The notes under the pieces are model-generated. The model saw nothing but the letters and a program-made list of their open reading frames with translations, made no database searches and was not told the origin of the DNA. A DNA stretch of 64,000 nucleotides from Halobacteria archaeon HArc-gm2 (GTDB taxonomy: Archaea; Halobacteriota; Halobacteria; Halobacteriales; Haloarculaceae): contig JAOPKE010000001.1 of NCBI GenBank assembly GCA_025517465.1, positions 310,001-374,000 of the forward strand. The letters run 5' to 3'. Of this stretch, positions 25,491-34,692 are shown piece after piece (positions within the stretch are counted from its first letter, which is position 1; each line of letters opens with the position of its first letter). Both the position numbers and the translations under genes were made by a program.

Positions 25491-25973
25491 ATGGAGACGA
25501 CCCGACATTTTACCGCGACGATCTACGTCGTCCATCCGAGCGACAGCGGTGACGTAGTCGCCCTGCACGAACACGACAAGCACGGGCTCTGGCTCGCCCC
25601 GGGCGGCCACGTCGAACGCGACGAACTCCCCCACGAGGCCGGGCTCCGCGAGGTCCGGGAAGAACTGGGCTTCGACGTGGAACTCGTCGCCGACCGGGAT
25701 GCCCTCGAAAGCGAGACGACCCGGTCGCTCCCTCAGCCGGCCCACGTGCAACTGGCCGACATCAACGTCACCGACGAGGGCGTCGGCCACCAGCACGTCG
25801 ACCTGATCTACTACGCCGAGGCCCCGCACCGCGACATCGACCCCGAACCCGGCGAACAGCCGGCCGACCACTGGGACTGGATTACCAAACCGGAGCTGGC
25901 GGACCGCGAGGAGATTCCGCCCGACGTGACCGAGATCGGTCAGCGAGCCATCCGGACTGTTGCCGAGTCGTAG
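25491..25973 (+). CDS. Nudix hydrolase
   Basis: 160 residues. A complete Nudix box is present at residues 39-61: Gly, five residues, Glu, seven residues, REVREELGF, which binds Mg2+ and cleaves nucleoside diphosphate-X bonds. The N-terminal strand ATIYVVHPSDSGDVVALHEH and WLAPGGHVE fit the fold. The substrate-specifying loops give no clear hint; nucleotide sanitation or a sugar-nucleotide substrate is possible. It stands alone, shortly after tfb. Confidence 0.9.
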   Translation: METTRHFTATIYVVHPSDSGDVVALHEHDKHGLWLAPGGHVERDELPHEAGLREVREELGFDVELVADRDALESETTRSLPQPAHVQLADINVTDEGVGHQHVDLIYYAEAPHRDIDPEPGEQPADHWDWITKPELADREEIPPDVTEIGQRAIRTVAES

Positions 25974-26010
25974 CACCAGGACGAAGACCACCCGTGCCCA
26001 ATGGGAACCC

Positions 26011-26211
26011 ATGTCCCGACGGTGCCCCGATTGCGACGTCGTGATGGGCGAGGTCGACTTCCAGATGAGCAACGCCTACCACCCCAACGTGAAACTTCCC
26101 GAGCGAAGCGAGGGTATCCTCGGGTCGCTGGGCGTGAAAGAGCGCCGCGACGTCTCGGCGTTCATGTGTCCGGAATGCGGGTTGGTCCGGTTCTACGCGG
26201 ACGTGGAATAG
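26011..26211 (+). CDS. Small zinc-ribbon protein, tandem copy 1
   Basis: 66 residues. CPDCDVVMGEVDF at the start and CPECGLVRFYADVE at the end give two CxxC knuckles about 45 residues apart, presumably one structural zinc. The middle (KLPERSEGILGSLGVKERRDV) carries the same GILGSLG-type block as copy 2 at 26334. The start at 26011 (MSRRCPDC) is preferred to upstream in-frame codons. Function unknown; DNA-, RNA- or protein-binding adaptors of this size are frequent in haloarchaea. Confidence 0.75.
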   Translation: MSRRCPDCDVVMGEVDFQMSNAYHPNVKLPERSEGILGSLGVKERRDVSAFMCPECGLVRFYADVE

Positions 26212-26333
26212 TTGAGTGGAGCGAACGCCGTGGCAACAGCCGCGCTTCGTTGGGAAGCGGGCTTCACGTCTGTGAACGGATGCAAATACTCGAATTCTGG
26301 GATTTATTGGCAAGTGGGTGAGGATGTCAGTTC

Positions 26334-26543
26334 ATGGCCAGGAACTGCCCTGACTGTGAGGTCACCCTCCAGACGGTTAGCTTCGGGATGAAGGTCGGCG
26401 TCAACGACGCCTGGAGTCCGTACGTCAAGACCGAGAGAACCAGCGGTGGACTGCTCGGAACGCTCGGGATTTCCGAGAAAAACGACGTCGATGCACATCT
26501 CTGTCCCGACTGCGGGAGAGTGTTGCTCTACGCCGACGTCTGA
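26334..26543 (+). CDS. Small zinc-ribbon protein, tandem copy 2
   Basis: 69 residues, paralogous to the gene at 26011: CPDCEVTLQTVSFGMKV, then GGLLGTLGISEKNDVDAHLCPDCGRVLLYADV. Same Cys spacing and order of blocks, about 40 percent identity judged by eye. The 122 bases between the copies hold no further gene. A tandem duplication is the simplest explanation. Function unknown. Confidence 0.75.
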   Translation: MARNCPDCEVTLQTVSFGMKVGVNDAWSPYVKTERTSGGLLGTLGISEKNDVDAHLCPDCGRVLLYADV

Positions 26544-26704
26544 TGGAACGTGCACGATGTCAAACCCAGTCGACCAGCGACACCCAGACCTCAACTTCAA
26601 GTAAGAAGACAGGACCAGAGAGCCCGTGCGCTGAGAGCCACTCCGTGACGGCCTCGCGACGCCGGCGGCACACCGTCACGGGCAGTGACCGTGCCGTCCG
26701 TTCG

Positions 26705-27796
26705 CTACAGGAGCGACGCCACGTACTTGCCGACGTGGTCGTCCATCCGGCGCTTGAACCCGGCCTGGCGGGCCAGTCGGTCCAGTTCTCGGGAGACCAG
26801 GCTCCCGTACTGGACCGCCTTCTTGTCGCGCTCGGCGATTTCGTCCGGGAGCGACTCGCGAGCTGCCCGCCGGAGCGCGACCTTCCGGGTACCGTCGCCA
26901 GAGACGAGCAGGTGTCCGGGGAGTTCGAGCGCCGACTCGACCACTGAGTCGTGGAGCAACGGCGCCACCGGTTCGACGCCAGCGGCCCGCAACGCGAGGA
27001 CGTCGCGTTCGAGCTGTTCGGGGAGCCCCAGCACGACTTCGCGTCGCGCGCCGCGCACGGTGTCGGCGTCGACGCGGGGGTCGTCGGGCGCCTTGGCGAC
27101 CTTCGCGTAGCCGCCGAAGAGTTCGTCGGCGCCCTGGCCGACGGCGAGGCGGTCGAACCCGTCGCCGGCGGCCCGGTCCGCCGCCAGGAACAGACCCAGC
27201 GCTATCTGGACGTCCATCGCGTTCGTTCGACCGGTGGCGCGGGCGATTCGCGGGACCGCGTCCACGAGGTCGTCGTGGGTGAGTTCGACGACCGTCAGTT
27301 CCGCGTCCAGCAGTTCGGCTGCGGATCGAGCCGCCTCGACGTCGTGGCTGTCCGGGAAGCCGGCGACGTACAGTGGTGCGTCCAGTCTGGCGGCCAGAAT
27401 CGCCGAGTCGAGGCCACCGGAGAACGCGATCGCGAGGCCGTCCGTCGAGACGGCGTCGACGCTCTCCGAGACGGCGTCGCGGACCGCCGCAACGGCTGCT
27501 GCGTCGTCCGAACACGGCGATGGGTCGGGGAGCGAGAGCACCTGCTCGCTCCCGGACGCGTCGACGCGATGCCCAGCGGGAACGCTCACCGGGTCGGTCA
27601 ACTCGGTCGGGTCGAAACTCCAGTCGCCCGGAGCGGCCGGGTCTCCCGCCTCGCGCTCGTAGTACGCCATATGGCGGCCGAGGACGTCGCGGACGAGCGC
27701 GCCGTCCAGTTCGCCCGCGAAGCCGCCCGTGCCCGATAGCGGGTCTCTGTCGGAGAGTGCGCGACGCACGTCTGCTGGGTCGGCGCCGTCGATCAT
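26705..27796 (-). CDS. Asparagine-synthase-like ATP pyrophosphatase without a functional glutaminase domain
   Basis: 363 residues. The PP-loop ATP-binding motif is AFSGGLDSAILAARL (about 124-138), followed by GQGADELFGGY, the aspartate/adenylate site of AsnB-type enzymes. The N-terminal ~110 residues are too short for a class II glutaminase and lack its Cys1, although GFAGELDGALV and VPAGHRVDASG look like remnants of its last strands. It could use free ammonia or act on another carboxylate. The start at 27796 overlaps the upstream PHP gene by 4 bases, so the two are coupled. Confidence 0.8.
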   Translation of the reverse strand: MIDGADPADVRRALSDRDPLSGTGGFAGELDGALVRDVLGRHMAYYEREAGDPAAPGDWSFDPTELTDPVSVPAGHRVDASGSEQVLSLPDPSPCSDDAAAVAAVRDAVSESVDAVSTDGLAIAFSGGLDSAILAARLDAPLYVAGFPDSHDVEAARSAAELLDAELTVVELTHDDLVDAVPRIARATGRTNAMDVQIALGLFLAADRAAGDGFDRLAVGQGADELFGGYAKVAKAPDDPRVDADTVRGARREVVLGLPEQLERDVLALRAAGVEPVAPLLHDSVVESALELPGHLLVSGDGTRKVALRRAARESLPDEIAERDKKAVQYGSLVSRELDRLARQAGFKRRMDDHVGKYVASLL

Positions 27797-28479
27797 GCGA
27801 GGAACTGTGTGAGCCAGTTTCTGGCGCGCCGTTTCGCCCCGCCGGCCGCCTGCCGGAAGCTGATGCGCCACGGCGTCCGCTTTCCCTCCACTGTCGTCCG
27901 TCCGTCGGCGACCGCGTCGAGAATCGCGTCCGCCGACGACGCTTCGGCGTCGACCAGGGTGACGGCCTGACCGACCATCTCGCTGATGTGGGCGTCGCTG
28001 CCGGCGGTCATCGGGAGGCTACGTCGGCGGGCGTACCGGGCGGCCTGGCGGTTCGCTCGGCCGGTCAGTAACCTGGAGTTGTACACCTCGATGGCGTCCG
28101 CGTCGGCGAGGTCTTCCTTCGAGATGTTCGCGAGGACGCCGCTGCGGGACTCCTGGAAGGGGTGAGGAACGACGGCGATCCCGCCCTGGTCGCGGATGGC
28201 GGCGAGCGTCTCGTGAAACGGGAGGCCGGCAGGGATGGCCTCCTCGACGCCGAGCGCGAGCACGTGGCCGGCGCGACTGGTCACCTCCATCCCCGGAATG
28301 CCGACCAGCCCGTACTCCGGCGCCAGTTCGGCGGCTTCGAGGCTTGCGTCGATCTCGTCGTGGTCGGTGATCGCCAGCGCGTCGAGCCCGACGGCCGCCG
28401 CCTGTTCGAGCAGGAGTTCGACCGGGTCGCGACCGTCGTACGACAGCGCGGAGTGGGCGTGAAGCTCGACCGATAGCAC
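27793..28479 (-). CDS. PHP-domain metal-dependent phosphoesterase
   Basis: 228 residues. PHP motifs appear in order: HAHSALSYDG (7-16), LAITDHDEID (about 35-44), GMEVTSRAGHVLALG, VVPHPFQ and GSDAHISEMVG near residue 160. These supply the His/Asp ligands of a trinuclear metal site that hydrolyses phosphoesters. A basic C-terminal tail (KRTPWRISFRQAAGGAKRRARNW) might touch membrane or nucleic acid. It is translationally coupled to the asparagine-synthase-like gene; substrate unknown. Confidence 0.85.
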   Translation of the reverse strand: MLSVELHAHSALSYDGRDPVELLLEQAAAVGLDALAITDHDEIDASLEAAELAPEYGLVGIPGMEVTSRAGHVLALGVEEAIPAGLPFHETLAAIRDQGGIAVVPHPFQESRSGVLANISKEDLADADAIEVYNSRLLTGRANRQAARYARRRSLPMTAGSDAHISEMVGQAVTLVDAEASSADAILDAVADGRTTVEGKRTPWRISFRQAAGGAKRRARNWLTQFLA

Positions 28480-28681
28480 GCCCGTGGGTTAGCGACGTGG
28501 TATGAAAAGCGCCCCGGTCCGCGATACGCCCGTCAGATCCCGCCAAGCCGGCCGCTATCGGGCGAAACAGGGGTTACCGGGCCGGTGATCAGGCACTCGC
28601 AACTAGATCGCCAGTAGCAACGTCGAAACCAACGGAAGAGAGGTCGTTACCGCGTCGTGAGCGGGTAGAACGCCCGGCCCG

Positions 28682-28864
28682 TCACGCGCCGTCCGCGGAG
28701 AGACCCACCACCGTGTCCGAGCGGATCCACGCCTCGGGCTGGGACTCGTCGCGGATGACGAAGGCGCCGTCCTCGGTCTCGTAGGCGACGTAGCTGTCGC
28801 CGCTCTCCGACTGACGGACTGGGGCCCCGGGTCCGCTGGGGGCGTCGTCGATAGAGGTCATCAC
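28682..28864 (-). CDS. Small conserved haloarchaeal protein
   Basis: 60 residues, strongly acidic: a variable Pro/Ser-rich N-terminus then DSYVAYETEDGAFVIRDESQPEAWIRSDTVVGL, which looks like a small beta-rich domain. Proteins of this pattern recur in haloarchaeal genomes, but I know no function. Start could be either of two adjacent Met codons. Confidence 0.6.
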   Translation of the reverse strand: MMTSIDDAPSGPGAPVRQSESGDSYVAYETEDGAFVIRDESQPEAWIRSDTVVGLSADGA

Positions 28865-28975
28865 CTGCGGCTAGGAGATGGAAGTACTTGAGTTATGTAG
28901 TCGTTTCTCACACACTGCGACGGGATCGGGTCGCCGTCGTCCGGCCGTCGTCGCGGGCGGTTCGGAGACGAGAGA

Positions 28976-29779
28976 TCAGTGCAGGAACCGCTCCAGCGAT
29001 TCGGTGTCCGGATCGTATCGCGTCCAGCCGCGGGCGTCGAGTAGCTCCGTGATCGCGGAGAGGTGGTCGAACCCAACGACGGCGACGACGCTGCCCTGCT
29101 GGCGGACGTCGGCCAGGTTCGCGACCATGGTCTCCTCGCGGGCCGCGTCGACGACGTCGTTGGCGAGCGGCTGTTCGAACGCCCGAAGTACCGAGAGACT
29201 CCGGGTGAGCTGTCTGTGTTCGTCCTCGGCCTGCATCGACGGCGTCGCGTCCCGGCCGACGTCGTGTTCGTACGCGCGCTCGTGGACGGGGGCGGCCGTC
29301 CCGAACCGGCCAAGCGCGGCCGAGAGGCGACAGGAGAGCGCGTGACCGGCGACGTCGGAGACGGAGCCGAGAACCCGTTCGAGGGTGTCGAACGACGCCG
29401 ATTCTCGACGGAGTTCAGATACGAGTGATCGGGCGAACCGCGGGCCGAGCGTGTCGATGCCAGTTCGTTCCGCGCCAGCGTTCGCCGCGGCGGCGAGGGC
29501 GGCGCTCATCTCGCCACCGGCGGAAGGGTCGCCGTTCGCATCGCGACCGACGCGTTCGAACAGCGGGAGGGCAAGGCGGGGAAGTTCGACGCCGACGACG
29601 TCCGGCCGGAGCGACTCGACGAGTGCGCTGGCCCGGAACGTGCTCGCCGGATGGTCGTGGACGCATCCCACGACGAGCACAGGGCCGCCGTCGGGGCCGT
29701 CGTAGAAACGCAACTGTTCGGAGTCGATGCGGGGATCTGCGAGGAGGGCAGCCGGATCGTGGCGGGGGACGTCCGACAT
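28976..29779 (-). CDS. TraB/Tiki-superfamily-like protein
   Basis: 267 residues, soluble. The N-terminal VLVVGCVHDHPAST...LVESLRPDVVGVELPRLALPLFE fits the TraB pattern of strand, GxxH and ExP/R motifs. The C-terminal REETMVANLADVRQQGSVVAVVGFDHLSAITELL fits its second conserved block. Homologues are thought to be metal-dependent peptidases or pheromone-shutdown factors; activity here is not shown. A TATA-like TTAAAC on the - strand at about 29809-29816 lies about 33 bases upstream of the start. Confidence 0.7.
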   Translation of the reverse strand: MSDVPRHDPAALLADPRIDSEQLRFYDGPDGGPVLVVGCVHDHPASTFRASALVESLRPDVVGVELPRLALPLFERVGRDANGDPSAGGEMSAALAAAANAGAERTGIDTLGPRFARSLVSELRRESASFDTLERVLGSVSDVAGHALSCRLSAALGRFGTAAPVHERAYEHDVGRDATPSMQAEDEHRQLTRSLSVLRAFEQPLANDVVDAAREETMVANLADVRQQGSVVAVVGFDHLSAITELLDARGWTRYDPDTESLERFLH

Positions 29780-30019
29780 CGTAGCGTTGCCATCGGTTTG
29801 CCGTACTGCGGTTTAACTGTTTCTTACCTTGCGATAACATTATCTTACGCCGTCAGGTTCGGGCGGAACGGCGGGGTGGCCGGACAGGGATTCCGAATCC
29901 CAGGGCGGAGCCAGCGAGGACACGTGGCACGCTCGTCAGAACGACGTTCCGTCACTGAGGGCAGCGGGTACAACCCCGCATGGAAAGCGATTTAGCCGGC
30001 CGGTGGCGACGGGCAGGTA

Positions 30020-32242
30020 ATGAGCCTGTCCGACGCAGACCACGACCTCGTGGTAGCCGAACTCGGTCGGGAGCCGACGCCCGCCGAGGCGGCTCTCTTC
30101 GAGAACCTCTGGAGCGAGCACTGTGCCTACCGGTCCTCGCGACCGCTTTACACCGGCGCGTTCGATCCCTCTGGCGACCAGGTAATCGTTGGATTCGGTG
30201 ACGACGCCGCGGTAGTCGCGCTCCCTGACGGGCACGGGGGGAACTCTGACACCTACATCACGCTGGGGATCGAGAGCCACAATCACCCCTCCTACGTCGA
30301 CCCGTTCGACGGCGCGGCGACGGGCGTCGGCGGCATCGTCCGCGACACGCTATCGATGGGCGCTTACCCCATCGCGCTCGCTGACTCGCTGTACTTCGGC
30401 GACTTCGAGCGCGAGCACTCACGGTACCTCATGGAGGGCGTCGTCGAGGGGATCAGCCACTACGGAAACTGCATCGGCGTCCCGACGGTCACCGGTAGCA
30501 CCGCATTCCACGACGATTACGAGGGGAACCCGCTCGTCAACGTGGCCTGCATCGGCCTCATCGACGACCCCGAGCGCATGGTCACGGCCGAGGCCCAGGA
30601 GCCCGGCAACAAACTCGTCCTCGTCGGCAACTCGACGGGGCGTGACGGCCTCGGCGGGGCGTCCTTCGCCAGCGAGGACCTGGCGGAAGACGCCGAGACG
30701 GAGGATCGCCCGGCGGTACAGGTAGGAGACCCCTACACCGAGAAGCTCCTCATCGAGGCCAACGAACAACTCGTCGACGAGGACCTGATCGAGTCGGCAC
30801 GCGACCTGGGCGCCGCGGGCCTCGGCGGCGCGAGCTCCGAGATGGTCGCGAAGGCCCGCCTCGGCGCCGACATCGAACTCTCGAACGTCCACGAGCGTGA
30901 GCCGAACATGAACGCCATGGAGTACCTGCTGGCCGAGAGCCAGGAGCGGATGTGCTACGAGGTCGAACCGGAGAACGTCGACCGCGTGCGCGAAATCGCC
31001 GACCGCTTCGACCTGGGCTGTTCGGTCATCGGCGAAGTCACCGACGGCAACTACCGCTGCACGTTCGAGGGAGAGACGGTCGTCGACGTCGACGCACACT
31101 TCCTCGGTGAAGGCGCCCCGATGAACGACCTCCCGATGGTCGAACCGGCGGAACAGGAACGCGACCTGCCGGAGGACGTCGACTTCACGGAAGCGTTCGA
31201 GGCTGTCGTCGGTAGTCCCAACACCGCCTCCAAACGCTGGGTGTACCGACAGTACGACCACGAAGTCCAGGTCCGGACGTCGATGCTGCCGGGCGACGAC
31301 GCGGCGGTCCTGGCGGTCAGGGAAGCGGGCTCGGAGCGTAGCGACGAGGGACAGTCGAGCGGTGGTAACCGCGAGACAGGCGTAGGACTGGCATTCTCCT
31401 CCGGCGCCGACCCCAACTGGACCGACGCCGCGCCCTACGAGGGTGCTCGCGCCGTCGCGCTGGAGAATGCCACCAACGTCGCCGCGAAGGGCGCCGAGCC
31501 GTTGGCCGCCGTCGACTGCCTCAACGGCGGCAACCCCGAGAAACCCGAGGTGTACGGCGCGTTCAGCGACATCGTCGACGGCCTGGCGGACATGTGCTCG
31601 ACGCTCGACGTCCCCGTCGTCGGCGGCAACGTCTCGCTGTACAACGACTCCGTCGCCGGCCCCATCCCGCCGACGCCGACGCTCGCGCTCGCCGGGACGA
31701 AGCAGGGGTACGACGCGCCCCCGATGGGCCTCTCCGGCGAGGGAACGCTCCTGCTGGTCGCCGCTCGCGCGCTGGAGGGCGACGCCGAACCCCGCCTCGG
31801 CGGGTCCGAGTACCTCGCCCAGTTCGACGGCACTGACCGCTTCCCGGAACTGCCCGCGGACCCCGCTGGCCTCGTCGCCACTATCGCCGACGTCGCGAAC
31901 GAGGAGAGCACGCTCGCGACCCACGACCTGAGCCACGGCGGCCTCGCCGTCGGACTGGCGGAGATGGTCACCGAGGACGCCGGCGCGGACGTCACCATCG
32001 ACGCGCCGAACAAAGGGAGCGCCGCCGAATTGCTGTTCGGCGAACAGGCGGGTCGCGTCGTCGTCGAGACGACCGATTCGCAGGCTGTCCGGCAGGCCTT
32101 CGACGGCGTCGCGCCGGTGTACGAACTGGGCGAGGCCGACGACTCCGGTACGCTCGACGTGACCGTCAACGGCGAATCGCTGGCGTACGACGCGGCTGCA
32201 ATCGCCGAACTTCGGGACGTCTTCGAGCGCGAACTGGCGTAG
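30020..32242 (+). CDS. purL: Phosphoribosylformylglycinamidine synthase subunit PurL
   Basis: 740 residues. PurL makes FGAM from FGAR, ATP and ammonia in purine synthesis, together with PurQ and PurS. The N-terminal [35 protein letters not shown] and [12 protein letters not shown] are diagnostic of the small PurL. Both AIRS-like halves are present, the second ending near [15 protein letters not shown]. About residues 430-460 an irregular Ser/Glu/Gly-rich loop is inserted between the halves. A TATA-like GATTTAG at about 29989 suggests a leaderless transcript. purQ and purS are not adjacent. Confidence 0.95.
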   Translation: MSLSDADHDLVVAELGREPTPAEAALFENLWSEHCAYRSSRPLYTGAFDPSGDQVIVGFGDDAAVVALPDGHGGNSDTYITLGIESHNHPSYVDPFDGAATGVGGIVRDTLSMGAYPIALADSLYFGDFEREHSRYLMEGVVEGISHYGNCIGVPTVTGSTAFHDDYEGNPLVNVACIGLIDDPERMVTAEAQEPGNKLVLVGNSTGRDGLGGASFASEDLAEDAETEDRPAVQVGDPYTEKLLIEANEQLVDEDLIESARDLGAAGLGGASSEMVAKARLGADIELSNVHEREPNMNAMEYLLAESQERMCYEVEPENVDRVREIADRFDLGCSVIGEVTDGNYRCTFEGETVVDVDAHFLGEGAPMNDLPMVEPAEQERDLPEDVDFTEAFEAVVGSPNTASKRWVYRQYDHEVQVRTSMLPGDDAAVLAVREAGSERSDEGQSSGGNRETGVGLAFSSGADPNWTDAAPYEGARAVALENATNVAAKGAEPLAAVDCLNGGNPEKPEVYGAFSDIVDGLADMCSTLDVPVVGGNVSLYNDSVAGPIPPTPTLALAGTKQGYDAPPMGLSGEGTLLLVAARALEGDAEPRLGGSEYLAQFDGTDRFPELPADPAGLVATIADVANEESTLATHDLSHGGLAVGLAEMVTEDAGADVTIDAPNKGSAAELLFGEQAGRVVVETTDSQAVRQAFDGVAPVYELGEADDSGTLDVTVNGESLAYDAAAIAELRDVFERELA

Positions 32243-32444
32243 TTCGGTTTCACGTCCGTCCGAGCTAACGCTCGTCCTTACATTCTCTCACCTCACGCTC
32301 GGAGTCGAAGTCACGTAGCAGATGCTCTCGTCCAGTTCCGTTCGGCGACACTCGTCGAGTTCGGTCACGTCCGAGTAGCGCGAGCGCGGTCGCTCGGGTC
32401 GAAAAAACAGACCGTGAAGGGGACTTCGGGCTACAGGTGACTCC

Positions 32445-33440
32445 TTACAGGAGACCGAACAGCCCGGCGTCGGCGTTCCCGGAGACGCTGACGTTGCCGC
32501 TGGCGTTCACCGTCCCGTTCGTCGTGTTGGCGTCGACCGTGCTGTCCGATTCGACCGAGGCGTCCGCGTCGGCGTCGACGTCCGCATCGGCATCGACGTC
32601 CGCATCGGCATCGGTGTCACCGTTCGCGCTCGCGTCCACACCGGCGTCAGCCGAAGCGTTGCCGGCGTCCACACCAGCGTCAGCCGAGGCGTTGCCGGCG
32701 TCTACACCGGTGTCAGCCGAAGCGTTCGCGCGGGCGTCAGCGGACGCGTTCGCGCCGGGTCGGTCGTCGTTCGCCGCGGGGTTGTTCTCCTGTGCGAACG
32801 CCGAGACGTCCTGGCCGATGGACGCGCTGGCGTCGACGATCGAGCCGACGAAGGCGGAGATCTGGGCGCCGAAGCCGCCCTGGCTCTCTGCCGCGGACCG
32901 GTCGTCGGACTCGCCGCTGGACTGGCGGTCGTCGCCGTCGTCGCTCTCGGTGCTGGACTCGTTCGATTCGGTCGATTCGGTCGGTTCGTCCGACTCGTTG
33001 ATCTCGGTCTCGTCGCCCGCGTCGCTCGTGACCTCACCCGCCGACGTGGCCGAGAGAGTGACGGTCGTCTCGCCCTCGACAGCGGGCTCGGGGTGCAGGA
33101 GGACCGTGCCGTTCGCGCGGACGTCGTCGGACTCGACGGCCAGCTCGACGGTCGTCTCCGCGTCGGGGTGGGCCAGTACGACCTGCCCGTTCGCGTCCGT
33201 CGTGTGCGTGCCGTCGCCGCTGTAGGACGCGTCACCGACCGAGTCGACGTGGACGTCCACGTCCGCCGCGGCGGAGCCGTTCTCTTCGACGGTGACGATG
33301 GTTGCGTCCTCGGTCACCTCGACGGTCGCCGTGAACGTCTGGCTGGCTGTACCACTCGTCTGGGCGGCCGCGGGCGCCGTGCCCGCGAGGAGCACCGCCG
33401 CCGCGACCGCGATCGTCAGCAGGGATCGGTTGGCGAACAT
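32445..33440 (-). CDS. Secreted Asp/Ala-rich repeat protein
   Basis: 331 residues. A signal peptide (NRSLLTIAVAAAVLLAGTAPAAA, ending near 26) precedes a beta-rich domain with ATVEVTEDATIVTVEENGSAAADVDVHV, resembling a carboxypeptidase-regulatory or Ig-like fold. A Ser/Glu/Asp linker then leads to three 11-residue repeats of the form NASADAGVDAG and a DADADV run. Many Asn-x-Ser/Thr sequons suggest N-glycosylation. No membrane anchor or sorting motif is seen at the C-terminus (GLFGLL). It is probably a cell-surface or extracellular protein; function unknown. A TATA-like TTTATC at 33471-33476 (- strand) precedes it. Confidence 0.75.
   Translation of the reverse strand: MFANRSLLTIAVAAAVLLAGTAPAAAQTSGTASQTFTATVEVTEDATIVTVEENGSAAADVDVHVDSVGDASYSGDGTHTTDANGQVVLAHPDAETTVELAVESDDVRANGTVLLHPEPAVEGETTVTLSATSAGEVTSDAGDETEINESDEPTESTESNESSTESDDGDDRQSSGESDDRSAAESQGGFGAQISAFVGSIVDASASIGQDVSAFAQENNPAANDDRPGANASADARANASADTGVDAGNASADAGVDAGNASADAGVDASANGDTDADADVDADADVDADADASVESDSTVDANTTNGTVNASGNVSVSGNADAGLFGLL
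32631..32729. repeat. Three 33-bp coding repeats
   Basis: Imperfect tandem copies of a 33-base unit within the secreted protein gene, encoding the 11-residue NASAD(A/T)GVDAG repeats. Shorter 18-base units encoding DADADV lie beside them at about 32565-32625. Copy number may vary between strains. Confidence 0.65.
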
Positions 33441-33789
33441 TGCACTCGACTCGTGAGCGAGGATGGGAGATAAACCCGGTCGGACGTTCGGTTCCGTTCG
33501 CGTCCGTCGATACGAGTGGAGAACGTTTTGTACGGTTTATCGGTGTTTGTGGTCGTTTGTTTATCAGACTTTCTGCGAATAACTAAGAGTGCGCCGTGTG
33601 CATTGATTCCATACCGCTCGATCCAGGAAGAGGGGCTAGTGGTCGATCGGCTCGAATTCACCCTCAACGAGTGCTTTAGGTGTCTCTTAGTGCGTTCCGC
33701 CGTTCCCAGACTGAGTGATACGTACACATGTGTACTGAGCGGGTGGTTCGGAGTTGGGCTAGTGGAACGAATACCAACAGTAACAACCA
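33441..33789. other. Gene-free AT-richer stretch
   Basis: No convincing gene. Base composition is clearly less GC-rich than the neighbours. It contains the promoter of the secreted protein gene (- strand) at its left end and a perfect 14-base palindrome GTACACATGTGTAC at 33722-33735. Open frames here have no family likeness and run into repeats. Confidence 0.5.
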
Positions 33790-33894
33790 GAAAGCCCTCG
33801 GCGGGGTCGAGTCCCGGGGCTCGTTGCGCGCGCTCGTCCCTCGCGTGCTTACGTCGCCCGGGTTCCCCGACCCCGCCTCGCCCTTTCATTCCGC
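33790..33894 (+). repeat. Dispersed repeat, copy 2
   Basis: Starts GAAAGCCCTCGGCG, has GTGCTTACGTCGCC in the middle, ends CGCCCTTTCATTCCGCC. Same family as 2304-2413. It faces copy 3 (34091-34199) across about 196 bases, so the pair forms a large imperfect inverted repeat. Confidence 0.55.
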
Positions 33895-34090
33895 CAGGAT
33901 CTGCACAGCACCGCAGCCCTGCCCTTCCCCTGGTCGGCCGACGAGACGGCCTCCCGGCCGATCGCCGCGCGGTTGCGGGGCGGTCAGGAAGCGTGATTCG
34001 CGGCGGACGCACCGAATCCGGGGAGGATTGGCGGACCCAATCGTGAGCGCGTGCCGAACGGAGTGAGGCAGCGCGAGCGATGCGGAACCT

Positions 34091-34199
34091 GGAGGACTGA
34101 AAGGGCGAGGCGTGGTCGACGAAGCACGACACGTCAAGCACCGGAGCGTAGCGAGGAGCGCAGACTGTGGCGCGCGAGTCGAGCGCGCCGAGGGCTTTC
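34091..34199 (-). repeat. Dispersed repeat, copy 3 (inverted)
   Basis: On the - strand it starts GAAAGCCCTCGGCG, contains GGTGCTTGACGTGTCG and ends CGCCCTTTCAGTCCTCC. Similarity with copy 2 continues a little past this end into a CCAGG(A/T)TC(T/C)GCA stretch. Non-coding. Confidence 0.55.
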
Positions 34200-34278
34200 G
34201 AGTTCTTTGACCTCGTGGTCACAGCAGCTCTGGCAATTCGTTCAGTCTTTCACCTGTACCGATCACGAATCGGCGTAT

Positions 34279-34692
34279 TCAGAAGATCCGGAGCGCACGG
34301 GCGTACCAGACAGCGCTCGCCGGCACTCCCAGACTCGTCAGGACGAGCACTGCGCGGTGGTACTCGAGTATCGGGGACGTCGAGAACTCCAGGAGCGGGT
34401 TCCCGGGGAGGGTGACGGCCCACAGCAGCGAGATGACGAACATGAACAGGCCGAGGACCAGCGCCGCGCCGGCGACCAGGTCGGGCGGCGACCGGCCCTG
34501 TCTGCCGGCGGCAAAGACCATCAGAGCGACCAGGGCGAACAGCCCGACGACGAGCGGGTTGACGGTGCCGGCGGCGTAGTACGTCGCGACCGCGCTCCCG
34601 GCCTCGACCAGCGCGTACGGAATTGTGAGCACGAAGAGGACGAGCGCCGAGGCGACGATACCGACGGACGGGGCGAGTCGCGTGGCCTCCAT
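34279..34692 (-). CDS. Conserved haloarchaeal membrane protein with about four spans
   Basis: 137 residues. Hydrophobic segments at about 8-28, 45-62, 73-93 and 110-130, short loops, and the polar loop GRQGRSPPD between spans 2 and 3. ATG at 34692 preferred to a GTG nine bases earlier. Similar small four-span proteins occur across haloarchaea; no function known. It lies alone between a repeat-rich region and the beta-oxidation gene. Confidence 0.7.
   Translation of the reverse strand: MEATRLAPSVGIVASALVLFVLTIPYALVEAGSAVATYYAAGTVNPLVVGLFALVALMVFAAGRQGRSPPDLVAGAALVLGLFMFVISLLWAVTLPGNPLLEFSTSPILEYHRAVLVLTSLGVPASAVWYARALRIF

Noticed and set aside
28480-28681. 200-base gap searched for a small gene or RNA
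   Set aside because: No start with a plausible frame, TATA box or stable fold was found.
29888-29902. GGGATTC-C-GAATCCC palindrome in the purL upstream region, first thought to be part of a tRNA
   Set aside because: No acceptor, D or T arms can be built around it. Left as an unexplained short palindrome.
33416-34222. Long - strand open frame (about 268 codons)
   Set aside because: It runs through two inverted dispersed repeats, is Arg/Ser/Pro-rich like out-of-frame GC-rich DNA, and has no family motif.
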